A DNA stretch of 8,851 nt from Thermodesulfovibrionales bacterium (GTDB lineage Bacteria; Nitrospirota; Thermodesulfovibrionia; Thermodesulfovibrionales; SM23-35): the NCBI GenBank assembly GCA_020062205.1, contig JAGUWT010000226.1, forward strand, positions 1 through 8,851, written 5' to 3'. The notes below the pieces were generated by a model. That model made no database searches, was not told where the DNA came from, and worked only from the letters and a program-made list of their open reading frames with translations. Positions 1 through 6,746 of the stretch are shown in pieces. Each line of letters begins with the position of its first letter. Positions within the stretch are counted from its first letter, which is position 1. The translations under genes were made by a program, and so were the position numbers.

Positions 1-372
1 GCGGTTGATGGTAAGCCGTGGAACATGACAGTTGGTGAAGCAGTGTTATCACCGGTTTTCAGCCCTGACAGTAAAAAAGTTGCAGCAGTTGTAAAAGAAA
101 ATAAAAGGTGGACAGTTGCTGTAGATGGCTCTCCATGGTCTGAAACATTTGAAAACGTATGGGATCCTGTTTTCAGCCCGGGGAGCGATAGAATTATTGT
201 CAAGGCTGAAAGAAATGGCAAATTTTACCTGGTTGTTGACGGGAAGGTTGGAAAGAAGGAATACGAATCTCTCTGGAATCCTGTATTTAACCCTGATGGC
301 AGCAAGATATTAATACGGTGCATACAGAACGGAAAATATTATCGCCGGATTATCTCAATAAATGAACTATAG
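1..372 (+). CDS. WD40/TolB-like beta-propeller protein, TmcD-like (3' part only)
   Basis: The frame is open from base 1 and ends in TAG, so only the last 123 residues are visible and the true start lies upstream. What is seen is a tandem repeat of about 38-40 residues. Each unit contains a 'PVFSPDS/PVFSPGS/PVFNPDG' turn, a basic beta-hairpin and a 'VDGKPW/VDGSPW/VDGKVG' turn. This is the look of WD40-like/PD40 propeller blades. Tryptophan-rich repeats of this kind are known in TmcD, a subunit of the Desulfovibrio Tmc complex, whose other members (TmcB, TmcC) are homologues of the next two genes here. Only 16 bases separate it from hmcE, so it is probably co-transcribed and may be an accessory subunit of the same complex. 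No signal peptide can be judged because the N-terminus is missing. The fold is fairly sure, the TmcD link less so. Confidence 0.7.
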   Translation, partial: AVDGKPWNMTVGEAVLSPVFSPDSKKVAAVVKENKRWTVAVDGSPWSETFENVWDPVFSPGSDRIIVKAERNGKFYLVVDGKVGKKEYESLWNPVFNPDGSKILIRCIQNGKYYRRIISINEL

Positions 373-388
373 TGTACAGGAGTAAAAA

Positions 389-1063
389 ATGTATGATTTC
401 ATAAAAGATCCTTCGATATATAATTTCGTGAGAGGTCCTCTGGTCTGGATTGCATTTCTTGTATTTATTGGGGGGAGCATTTATAAAATCCGGGAGATGG
501 TTTTACTGGCAAAGAAAGAGAAGGTAGTATATCCCTACATGGATTTAAAATTAAGCCTGCGTTCTCTTTTACACTGGCTTATTCCATTTAATAGTCGTAA
601 TTGGCGTTTACGGCCTGTAGTGACAACTGTAACCTTTCTTTTTCATATCGGTCTTGTAATACTTCCCGTATTTCTTCTTGCCCATAATGTCCTGATATAT
701 GAATCCTGGGGAATTAGCTGGTGGACACTCTCCGAGGGATTGTCTGATATTATGGCCATGATCGTTATAGGGTGTTGTATTTTCTTTGCATTAAGAAGGA
801 TTTTTGCCCCAGAGGTGCGTTTTGTTACCTTTGCTGATGATTACCTAATCCTCGCTATTGCATTCTTACCTTTTATCACAGGTTTTCTCGCTTATCATCA
901 GTGGCTTCTTCCTCATAAAATCATGGTGATACTCCATATGATTTTTGGATCGCTTATGTTGATAACTATTCCCTTTACAAGGCTTGGCCACATGCTTTAC
1001 TTCTTTCTCACAAGGGCATATATGGGTTCTGATCAGGGGTATCGTCATTCAAAGGACTGGTAA
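389..1063 (+). CDS. hmcE: HmcE-like (NarI/TmcC-type) integral membrane cytochrome b subunit
   Basis: This 224-residue protein has five predicted membrane helices, at roughly residues 15-34, 78-99, 119-137, 150-169 and 178-197. Helix-associated histidines (H86, H99, H170, H176, H183, H201) could hold b haems. This fits the respiratory nitrate reductase gamma-like family that includes HmcE, TmcC and DsrM. In those complexes the subunit exchanges electrons between the quinone pool or periplasmic cytochromes and the HdrD-like partner encoded just downstream. An AGGAG lies six bases before the ATG at 389. It is 24 bases from hmcF. The same protein type occurs in Tmc and Dsr complexes. I call it HmcE because the operon also carries a 16-haem HmcA, HmcB, HmcC and HmcD. 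Which histidines bind haem is inferred. Confidence 0.82.
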   Translation: MYDFIKDPSIYNFVRGPLVWIAFLVFIGGSIYKIREMVLLAKKEKVVYPYMDLKLSLRSLLHWLIPFNSRNWRLRPVVTTVTFLFHIGLVILPVFLLAHNVLIYESWGISWWTLSEGLSDIMAMIVIGCCIFFALRRIFAPEVRFVTFADDYLILAIAFLPFITGFLAYHQWLLPHKIMVILHMIFGSLMLITIPFTRLGHMLYFFLTRAYMGSDQGYRHSKDW

Positions 1064-1087
1064 GTTAAATTATGGAGGATTATATAA

Positions 1088-2473
1088 ATGGCTGAAGTAA
1101 GCGTTAAAGAAGGCGTTGAAACAAGAGATTGGATAGAGCTTAAAAGAAAACCAGTTGCTGATATAGGCTTTGATGAAACTGTTAAAAATCTCACAACGGA
1201 AAAGATAGAAAAGGTAGTAAATGCTGTTTTGAATATTGGGAAAAACGCAGCACGATTCATGGCACCCTTAGAAACCTGCATTCACTGTGCGCTCTGTTCG
1301 ACTGCATGCCACTGGTACCTGTCACATGATAAAGACCCTACCTATGCACCTGTAGCTAAAGTTAAAATGACTCTCTGGGAGCTCATCAAGCGGAAAGGAA
1401 AGGTAAGCCCTGAATTCATGAAACAGGTTGCGAGGATTGTCTTTTGTGAATGCAATCTCTGCCGCCGCTGTAGCATGTATTGTCCCTTTGGGCTGGATAT
1501 AGCATATCAACTTGGCATGGTCCGCCGCATATGTTTTATTCTTGGGTTAGTTCCTCAAAACATACTGGATCAGACCCATAGCCTTTCAGCTACATTAAAC
1601 CAGTTATGGTTAACACAGGGTGACTGGATTGATACCATGCAATGGCAGGAGGAGGAGGTAAGGGCTGAGATAAAAAATGTTCGCATCCCTATTGATAAAG
1701 AAGGGGCAGATGTTATGTGGTGCCCTCTCGGCACCGAACCGAAAGTAGCAACCTATCATATTGCCCGTACAGCAAAAATCATGAATGTTGCCGGAATTGA
1801 CTGGACTGTATCAGCACAGGATGGCTGGGATAGTGCAAACATGGGGATGTTCATCCGTGACATGGAGACGATGCAGAGGGTTGTACGGGGAATTTATGAT
1901 AATGCCATGAGGTTAAAGATCAAACGAGTAGTGCTGACCGAGTGAGGGCATCCACTGAATGCCACATGTTATGTGGCACCGCCGCTGATGGGATGGAAGG
2001 ATAGTCCAATAGAGACATTGCATCCTATTGAGTTTTACTATGAACTTGTCAGCACAGGAAGAATAAAGATAGATAAAAATAAGAAGATTAAAGGTCCTAT
2101 TACCATTCAAGATCCTTGTAATCTTGTAAGGCTTAGAGGTGCAGGTGAGAAGGTCAGATACCTTGTAAATGCAACATGTGAGGGTCCTATTATAGAGATG
2201 CAACCCAATAGGGAACATAATTTTTGCTGTAATGGCGGTGGAGGTGGAAATGCCATCGGCCCTCCATGGAAACGCAATAGGTGCGAGGGAGCTCGGGTAA
2301 AGGCTGAGCAGATTATAGCTACGGGTTGTCACAATATTTGCGCCCCATGCCATAACTGTTATACCAGCATCAACGACGTGTTGAAGTTTTACAATCTCGA
2401 AGGTCATGCTATGTTCATGGATGAAATATTAGCTGAGACTATGGAAGTTCCAGAGGAATTTAAAGTAGGATAA
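1088..2473 (+). CDS. hmcF: HmcF-like HdrD-family Fe-S protein, predicted selenoprotein (in-frame TGA at codon 286)
   Basis: Read through one TGA, this is a 461-residue cytoplasmic Fe-S protein of the HdrD/TmcB/DsrK/HmcF family. The N-terminus carries two [4Fe-4S] ferredoxin motifs (C64-C67-C70-C74 and C122-C125-C128-C132). A degenerate first CCG domain follows, with C212 in 'WCPLG' and 'TE-TGA-GH' at 284-288, where relatives have 'ECGH'. The second CCG domain is complete: C344 ('DPC'), the C380-C381 pair followed by 'NGGGGG', and C418-x2-C421. CCG domains hold the non-cubane [4Fe-4S] centre that handles disulfides in HdrB-type enzymes. The TGA (1943-1945) is in the same frame as both halves, and no frameshift or decay is seen on either side. 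GGAGG lies nine bases before the start. The protein should sit on the cytoplasmic face and exchange electrons with HmcE. The alternatives are a sequencing error or a recent nonsense mutation. Family call about 0.9, selenocysteine call about 0.85. Confidence 0.87.
1943..1945 (+). other. In-frame TGA, predicted selenocysteine codon (Sec286 of HmcF)
   Basis: The TGA falls at codon 286, where 'TE-x-GH' matches the 'ECGH' of HdrD-family proteins, so it replaces a conserved Cys. Cys-to-Sec exchange at redox sites is the usual pattern for selenoproteins. TGA also ends the thioredoxin-fold gene at 8616-8618, so TGA is not generally reassigned to a sense codon in this genome. The other complete genes end in TAA or TAG. 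A SECIS-like hairpin follows directly. Confidence 0.85.
1960..1978 (+). promoter_or_regulatory. Candidate bacterial SECIS hairpin inside hmcF
   Basis: The arms TGCCACAT (1960-1967) and ATGTGGCA (1971-1978) pair perfectly over 8 bp and close a GTT loop (1968-1970). The first loop base is a G, 23 bases after the TGA. Known bacterial SECIS elements have a small apical loop with G in the first two positions, about 16-37 bases after the UGA. The loop begins GU, like the GU in the loop of E. coli fdhF. Unlike fdhF there is no bulged U in the stem. A weak lower stem is possible between CATCC (1949-1953) and GGATG (1991-1995). A competing 5-bp hairpin (1947-1951 with 1959-1963) would exclude it but lies too near the TGA to be a SECIS. 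Confidence 0.8.
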
Positions 2474-2494
2474 TAAACCGGGAAGGAAAGAATT

Positions 2495-4183
2495 ATGGGA
2501 AAAAAGCTACTATTCTTAGTATTAGGCTTAAGTATATTACTTTTACTCATTAATGGATTGCATGGTGTTTATTCTGTAGAAGGTCCTGTAGTGACTAAGG
2601 AAGCCCTGGAAAGCAAGCCTGCGCAATCTGTTACTAAACCTGATAATAAGATTAGTATTGCGCATACAGAAATCTTCGGTGAGTTAGAGCGGCCGCAGGT
2701 AATTTTTGACCATAAAAAACATGTTGAGGCATTAAAAAAGGAAGGCAAGAAAGAAGGGGAAACATGCGATACATGCCATCCTCTCGACAAGGAAAAGGAT
2801 CTTATCTTATTTGATTTCCCTAAAAAGGTTGAGAAAAAAGACAAAGACTCTGTAATGAATGCCTATCATGACGAATGTATTAGTTGTCATAAAGAAAAGA
2901 GTAGAGAAAAAAAGAAGGCCGGTCCCATTGTCTGCGGAGATTGCCATATAGAAAAGCTTGAATCTGTAGAAATTAAATATCCAATTATGGAATTTGATTT
3001 TCAGGTTCATGATACTCATGATAAGAAACTGAAAGAAAAGAACATTAAAGACAATTGTGACCTCTGCCACCACATTTATAATGAAGAATTAGTCTATGAA
3101 AAAGGGAAAGAGTGGTCCTGTTACTATTGTCACGATGTCGGTAAGAAAAAGGGACCTACATTAGCTACCGAAATACGTACCACAGCTAAAAAGGACCTTA
3201 CAGTGAGGAAAGTTTCTCATACAAGATGCCTGAACTGTCATTTATATTTTACTCTGAAAGAGGAGGAAGTAATTCCTAAAAAGGAGAAAAAAGCAGGCCC
3301 TCTCCTCTGCGAAAAATGCCACACAGGAAAGTACAAAACAGTTGCTGAACTTGAAAAGGTTCCACGACCAGATGGTGGTCAACCAGAAAAACCCTTCTTA
3401 GATATTGAAAAAGCAAGGATGAAAGGAGTTCCGTTTGATCATAAGTTTCATGAGAAGAACCAGAAGACCTGTAGAAGTTGCCATCATGAAACATTGAATT
3501 CCTGTAAAAAATGCCATACCCTTACCGGCAATAATGATGGAAAATGGGTAAATGTTGCAAATGCATACCATGATGTATTATCTGAGATGAGCTGTACCGG
3601 CTGTCACAAGATAAAGAAATCTGAGAAAAACTGTCTGGGCTGTCATGGTATTCTTCCGATAATGGATATACAATCAAAGGGCCCTAAAAAAGAGACATGC
3701 TCTATCTGTCATTCTGGGAAGAAAGAGCTTCTTCCAGACGTAAAGCTTTCGGTAGCAAAGCTTAATACAGAAAAGGTAAAGAAAGAAGTAACAGTTAAAA
3801 TTTTAGAGAAGGAATACGAGCCTGCAAAATTTCCACACCTCAAGATAATCGAGAACTTAGTCAAAAAATCCAATGAGAGCAAATTAGGTGCATACTTCCA
3901 TAGAAATCTGCAGACATTATGCGACGGTTGCCATCATCAAAGCCGTGCAGAGGCAGAGGTCGAAAAGGACAGTCCACCATATTGCAGGAATTGCCATGCT
4001 ATCTCTTTTGACAGGAAAAATTTCAATAGACCGCGCTTGCTTGCAGCTTATCATCGTCAATGTATTGACTGTCATGAGTTTATGAAACTTGAAAAACCAA
4101 AGGAATGTAAAGAGTGTCATAAAGAAAAAGAAGTAAGACCAACAGATGTATTAACGAAATATGAAGCACCTCTACTAAAGTAG
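2495..4183 (+). CDS. hmcA: HmcA-like 16-haem periplasmic cytochrome c
   Basis: This 562-residue protein has 16 CXXCH motifs, starting at residues 91, 128, 147, 188, 209, 245, 272, 326, 337, 367, 380, 402, 476, 497, 523 and 538. The N-terminus (1-27) is a Sec-type signal peptide or membrane anchor: KK, then a long Leu/Ile core, with no ideal AxA site. Spacing divides the haems into a three-haem unit (91-151), a four-haem unit (188-276), a four-haem unit (326-384), one isolated haem (402) and a four-haem unit (476-542). This matches what is known of D. vulgaris HmcA, a chain of cytochrome c3-type domains with one incomplete domain and an extra haem. By hand count there are 16 further histidines in the mature part, enough for mostly bis-His ligation. 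It would take electrons from periplasmic hydrogenase/formate dehydrogenase via c3 and feed the membrane subunits. The spacers are very lysine-rich. RBS GGAAGG precedes the ATG. Confidence 0.92.
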   Translation: MGKKLLFLVLGLSILLLLINGLHGVYSVEGPVVTKEALESKPAQSVTKPDNKISIAHTEIFGELERPQVIFDHKKHVEALKKEGKKEGETCDTCHPLDKEKDLILFDFPKKVEKKDKDSVMNAYHDECISCHKEKSREKKKAGPIVCGDCHIEKLESVEIKYPIMEFDFQVHDTHDKKLKEKNIKDNCDLCHHIYNEELVYEKGKEWSCYYCHDVGKKKGPTLATEIRTTAKKDLTVRKVSHTRCLNCHLYFTLKEEEVIPKKEKKAGPLLCEKCHTGKYKTVAELEKVPRPDGGQPEKPFLDIEKARMKGVPFDHKFHEKNQKTCRSCHHETLNSCKKCHTLTGNNDGKWVNVANAYHDVLSEMSCTGCHKIKKSEKNCLGCHGILPIMDIQSKGPKKETCSICHSGKKELLPDVKLSVAKLNTEKVKKEVTVKILEKEYEPAKFPHLKIIENLVKKSNESKLGAYFHRNLQTLCDGCHHQSRAEAEVEKDSPPYCRNCHAISFDRKNFNRPRLLAAYHRQCIDCHEFMKLEKPKECKECHKEKEVRPTDVLTKYEAPLLK

Positions 4184-4195
4184 AAAGGAGATATA

Positions 4196-4312
4196 ATGTA
4201 TATCTTTGAACAACTTTTTTCACATCATGGCTATGAATATGCGATAGCTGTTCTGGCAATGTTTGTATTTATATGGTTATATTTTATCCTCAGCCAAGAA
4301 AGAAAATATTAG
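4196..4312 (+). CDS. hmcD: HmcD-like small membrane protein (38 aa)
   Basis: A 38-codon gene lies between hmcA and hmcB, with a strong ribosome binding site (AGGAG at 4186-4190, five bases before the ATG) and only 12 and 15 bases of spacing to its neighbours. The product starts 'MYIFEQLFSHHGYEYAIAVL' and has one membrane helix at about residues 18-33, then a short charged tail ending 'SQERKY'. HmcD of the Desulfovibrio Hmc complex is likewise a very short single-helix protein, and an N-terminal 'HHGY' stretch before the helix fits it. Position, size and topology make HmcD the best call. Its function in the complex is not known, and it is probably structural. Sequence similarity over so short a length is weak evidence by itself. 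Confidence 0.75.
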   Translation: MYIFEQLFSHHGYEYAIAVLAMFVFIWLYFILSQERKY

Positions 4313-4327
4313 CACGGAGGCTTATCC

Positions 4328-5362
4328 ATGGGAATTAGCAGGAGGGATTTCTTTAAACGAACTGCAACAATTGCGGGGACTAGCTTACTTGGCAGTGGTG
4401 CCATTGCCCATGCGTACGAAAAAGGTGGCCCTTCGATTTTTTCTAAAGGTAATACCGCCAATAGAAAAAACTGGAAACAATGGGAAGAAAGGAAAAAGGC
4501 CCCTGCTCCTGAAGAGCCTTATAGTGTGCTCATTGATACAACACGTTGTATTGGTTGCAGAAGATGCGAATGGGCATGTAATGAATGGAATAAAAATCCG
4601 AACAAACCTATAAAAGAATTTGAGGCTTCAGTAAATCAAAAAAAATCTGTTTTTGATAATGTTAGAAGGACTCACGCAGGGACATTTACAGTTGTCAATC
4701 GCTATATAAGCTCAAAAGATAGAAACCCTATATATGTAAAGAAACAGTGTATGCAATGTGAAGACCCTGGCTGTTTATCCGCATGCTTTGTTGAGGCATT
4801 TAAGAAAACTGCTGAGGGTTCAGTCCTTTACAATCCCAGTGTGTGTATAGGATGCCGCTACTGCATGATTGCCTGCCCATTTGATATCCCGGCATATGAG
4901 TATTATGAGGTTCTCAATCCTCAGGTTACAAAATGTACTATGTGTTATGACAGAATTACTAAAGAAGGTGGCGTTCCTGCATGTGTCGAGATCTGTCTTG
5001 CAGAAACATTGAGATTTGGTAAAAGAAGTGAACTCATTAATCTGGCTCACGAAAGGATAATAAATAATCCGGGTAAATATGTTGACCATGTTTATGGAGA
5101 ACATGAAGTAGGCGGCGCAAGCTGGCTCTATCTCTCTTCAGTTCCTTTCGATGAAATCGGACTCAGAACAGATATCGGGACGACACCGATACCGAAAGCG
5201 AGTAATGGGTTCCTCTTTGCAGTAAAGATGTTTGAAATTGTTGGTGCCTGGCCCCTTGTCTTTGGGGCTTATTATGCTATCTCAAAGGCTCGGAATAAAC
5301 ATAAACCAAGCCATGACACATCCTCAGAGAAGAAAGGAGAAGGCCATGGCGCAAAACACTAA
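4328..5362 (+). CDS. hmcB: HmcB-like Tat-exported four-cluster ferredoxin subunit with C-terminal anchor
   Basis: The 344-residue product begins with a twin-arginine signal ('SRRDFFK' at residues 4-10, then a hydrophobic stretch ending 'AIAHA'), so the folded Fe-S protein is exported. Sixteen cysteines form four ferredoxin-type groups: C74/C77/C80/C84, C141/C144/C149/C153, C173/C176/C179/C183 and C203/C206/C219/C223. These can hold four [4Fe-4S] clusters, as in HybA, DsrO and HmcB. A helix at about 293-316 near the C-terminus anchors it, a trait shared with HmcB/HybA. It should relay electrons between HmcA and the membrane protein HmcC. GGAGG at 4316-4320, seven bases before the ATG, supports this start. 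The last 17 bases overlap hmcC, which suggests translational coupling. Confidence 0.88.
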   Translation: MGISRRDFFKRTATIAGTSLLGSGAIAHAYEKGGPSIFSKGNTANRKNWKQWEERKKAPAPEEPYSVLIDTTRCIGCRRCEWACNEWNKNPNKPIKEFEASVNQKKSVFDNVRRTHAGTFTVVNRYISSKDRNPIYVKKQCMQCEDPGCLSACFVEAFKKTAEGSVLYNPSVCIGCRYCMIACPFDIPAYEYYEVLNPQVTKCTMCYDRITKEGGVPACVEICLAETLRFGKRSELINLAHERIINNPGKYVDHVYGEHEVGGASWLYLSSVPFDEIGLRTDIGTTPIPKASNGFLFAVKMFEIVGAWPLVFGAYYAISKARNKHKPSHDTSSEKKGEGHGAKH

Positions 5363-6560
5363 TACATGGTTTAGAGAAAAGATACTTCTTGGAATGACTC
5401 CAAGGGATTATATTATCAGTAATTTCAATGTTCCCAATTTAATCGCAGCGGTTATTGTGGGTCTTGGAGTTGCAGTAATGATTTATCGACTTTTTTTCGG
5501 ACTTGGCCCATCAACAAATCTCTCGGATACCTACCCGTGGGGATTATGGATTGGGTTTGATGTCCTTGTCGGTATCGCCTTAGCTGCTCCTGGTCTTGCC
5601 CTTGGTACTGCTGTTCATCTCTTCGGGATGAAGGAATATCATCATTTTGTTCGTCCGGCTATCCTTTCAAGCCTTCTCGGGTATATATTTGCTGTATTTG
5701 CCCTTATGTTCGATCTTGGTCGTTATTATCGCATTCCTTATCTCATCGGATGGTCCTGGGGATTTTCCTCTATACTGTTTCTAATAGGTTGGCATTTCTT
5801 CCTTTATATAAACATCTGTCTAATTGAGTGGGCCCCGGCCCTTTTTGAATGGTTGAATCTGAGGAAACTTCGTGAATTCTTTAGTAAGCTGGCTATCTGG
5901 GCAACTATTTTTGGAGTAATCATAGCCGGTGGCCATCAATCTGCACTGGGTGGCTTATATCTCGTTGCCCCTGCAAAGCTCCATCCTCTCTGGTATTCAA
6001 TACTGTTGCCAGTGTTTTTCCTCTTATCAGCTATCTTTGCAGGAATTGGTATGGTAATAGTTGAGAGTTCTATTACACATAAAATCTTCAAAAGACAGCT
6101 TAAAGATTTCAATGAAGCTGAATATAACAGGCTTGTCATTGGCCTTGGAAAGGGTGCAGCATCTGCCCTGTTTATCTATTTCATACTGAAATTGTTTGAT
6201 CTGGCTCATTCTAATACATGGGGGTATCTGAATACCCCATATGGTTACTGGTATTTGGTAGAAATCCTTGGTTTCGTTCTCCTGCCAGCTATTCTCTTTA
6301 CTCATAGTGCGAGGAAAGAGAAACCTAAACTTGTTCAATTTTCGGGCTTTTTAACTGCATTTGGCGTCATATTAAATCGTCTTAATGTATCCATAATTGC
6401 TTACAACTGGTATCTTCCGACTTCACAAAAATACTATCCGTTATGGAGTGAGATTGCGTTATCTATCGGTGTGGTAGGTATGTTAGTCCTTGCATATCGC
6501 TTTATTGTAAACCGCATGGCTATCATGCACGAGCATCCTGATTATGAGTCAGTACATTAA
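5346..6560 (+). CDS. hmcC: HmcC-like NrfD/PsrC-family polytopic membrane subunit
   Basis: This 404-residue, highly hydrophobic protein has about ten membrane helices. It shows NrfD-family signatures: 'YPWGLWIGFDVLVG' near residues 60-75 and 'GGHQSALGGLYLVAP' near 200-215. NrfD-type subunits (HmcC, HybB, DsrP, PsrC) interact with quinones and pair with a periplasmic four-cluster ferredoxin, here HmcB. I chose the ATG at 5346 because AAGGAG (5334-5339) lies six bases upstream and the protein then starts 'MAQNTNTWFREKILLG', as expected for the family. The same frame is open back to 5232, but that part overlaps hmcB without a ribosome binding site. It is the last gene of the operon. Whether this subunit only exchanges electrons with menaquinone or also moves protons cannot be told from sequence. 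Confidence 0.88.
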   Translation: MAQNTNTWFREKILLGMTPRDYIISNFNVPNLIAAVIVGLGVAVMIYRLFFGLGPSTNLSDTYPWGLWIGFDVLVGIALAAPGLALGTAVHLFGMKEYHHFVRPAILSSLLGYIFAVFALMFDLGRYYRIPYLIGWSWGFSSILFLIGWHFFLYINICLIEWAPALFEWLNLRKLREFFSKLAIWATIFGVIIAGGHQSALGGLYLVAPAKLHPLWYSILLPVFFLLSAIFAGIGMVIVESSITHKIFKRQLKDFNEAEYNRLVIGLGKGAASALFIYFILKLFDLAHSNTWGYLNTPYGYWYLVEILGFVLLPAILFTHSARKEKPKLVQFSGFLTAFGVILNRLNVSIIAYNWYLPTSQKYYPLWSEIALSIGVVGMLVLAYRFIVNRMAIMHEHPDYESVH

Positions 6561-6640
6561 TTTTTTAGTTTTGCTCTGCTTCTGATTGTGAGGCATCTCT
6601 GCTTCGACATGCCTTTAAAGGATAGTTCCATCTCACTGAG

Positions 6641-6669
6641 CTGAACTCTTTCTTTGGAAAAGAGTTCAG
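6641..6669 (+). terminator. Hairpin downstream of hmcC, possible operon 3' end
   Basis: CTGAACTCTTT (6641-6651) pairs perfectly with AAAGAGTTCAG (6659-6669) over 11 bp with a 7-base loop. It sits 80 bases after the hmcC stop. No clear T-run follows on the plus strand, so it could be a transcript-end stabiliser or a weak terminator rather than a standard intrinsic one. Confidence 0.5.
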
Positions 6670-6699
6670 GATAAGTTTAAGAAATCAATAAAAGTACAA

Positions 6700-6734
6700 G
6701 AAAAAACAGGGCACTATATTCCAAGTGCCCTGTT
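6700..6734 (-). terminator. Intrinsic terminator of the DUF5666-like gene
   Basis: The 11-bp perfect stem AACAGGGCACT (6705-6715) / AGTGCCCTGTT (6724-6734) has an 8-base loop. Read on the minus strand, the stem's A-T end runs into TTTTTT (complement of 6701-6706), the standard GC stem plus U-run of a Rho-independent terminator. It lies 12 bases beyond the stop of the minus-strand gene. It may also stop plus-strand transcripts coming from hmcC. Confidence 0.85.
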
Positions 6735-6746
6735 CAATTAAGAAGA

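Noticed and set aside
1943..1945. Genome-wide recoding of TGA to Trp or Gly
   Set aside because: TGA ends the thioredoxin-fold gene at 8616-8618 with a ribosome binding site and arsR start right after, Trp is encoded by TGG throughout, and only one internal TGA is found in the real genes.
1913..2407. A 164-residue minus-strand open frame opposite hmcF
   Set aside because: It is the shadow of the second half of hmcF, with no domain or ribosome binding site. The CCG-domain motifs are all on the plus strand.
1088..2473. Reading hmcF as a pseudogene or as two separate genes (1088-1945 and 1973-2473)
   Set aside because: Both halves share one frame, no other defect is seen, the stop is on a conserved Cys position, and the proposed second start (a GTG at 1973 within the hairpin) has no ribosome binding site.
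1088..2473. Calling the E/F pair DsrM/DsrK
   Set aside because: The families are close, but the neighbours are a 16-haem cytochrome and a tiny HmcD, not the triheme DsrJ, so Hmc fits better.
4263..4613. A 116-residue plus-strand open frame across hmcD and hmcB
   Set aside because: It overlaps two better-supported genes in another frame, has no recognisable domain, and the Tat signal and ferredoxin motifs are in the hmcB frame.
5232..5345. Longer N-terminus for hmcC starting at 5232
   Set aside because: It overlaps hmcB by 131 bases without a ribosome binding site, whereas the ATG at 5346 has AAGGAG at proper distance and gives the expected family start.
6590..6620. Weak hairpin AGGCAT/ATGCCT after hmcC as a terminator
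   Set aside because: The stem is only 6 bp with a 12-base loop and no T-run follows. The perfect hairpins at 6641-6669 and 6705-6734 are better candidates.
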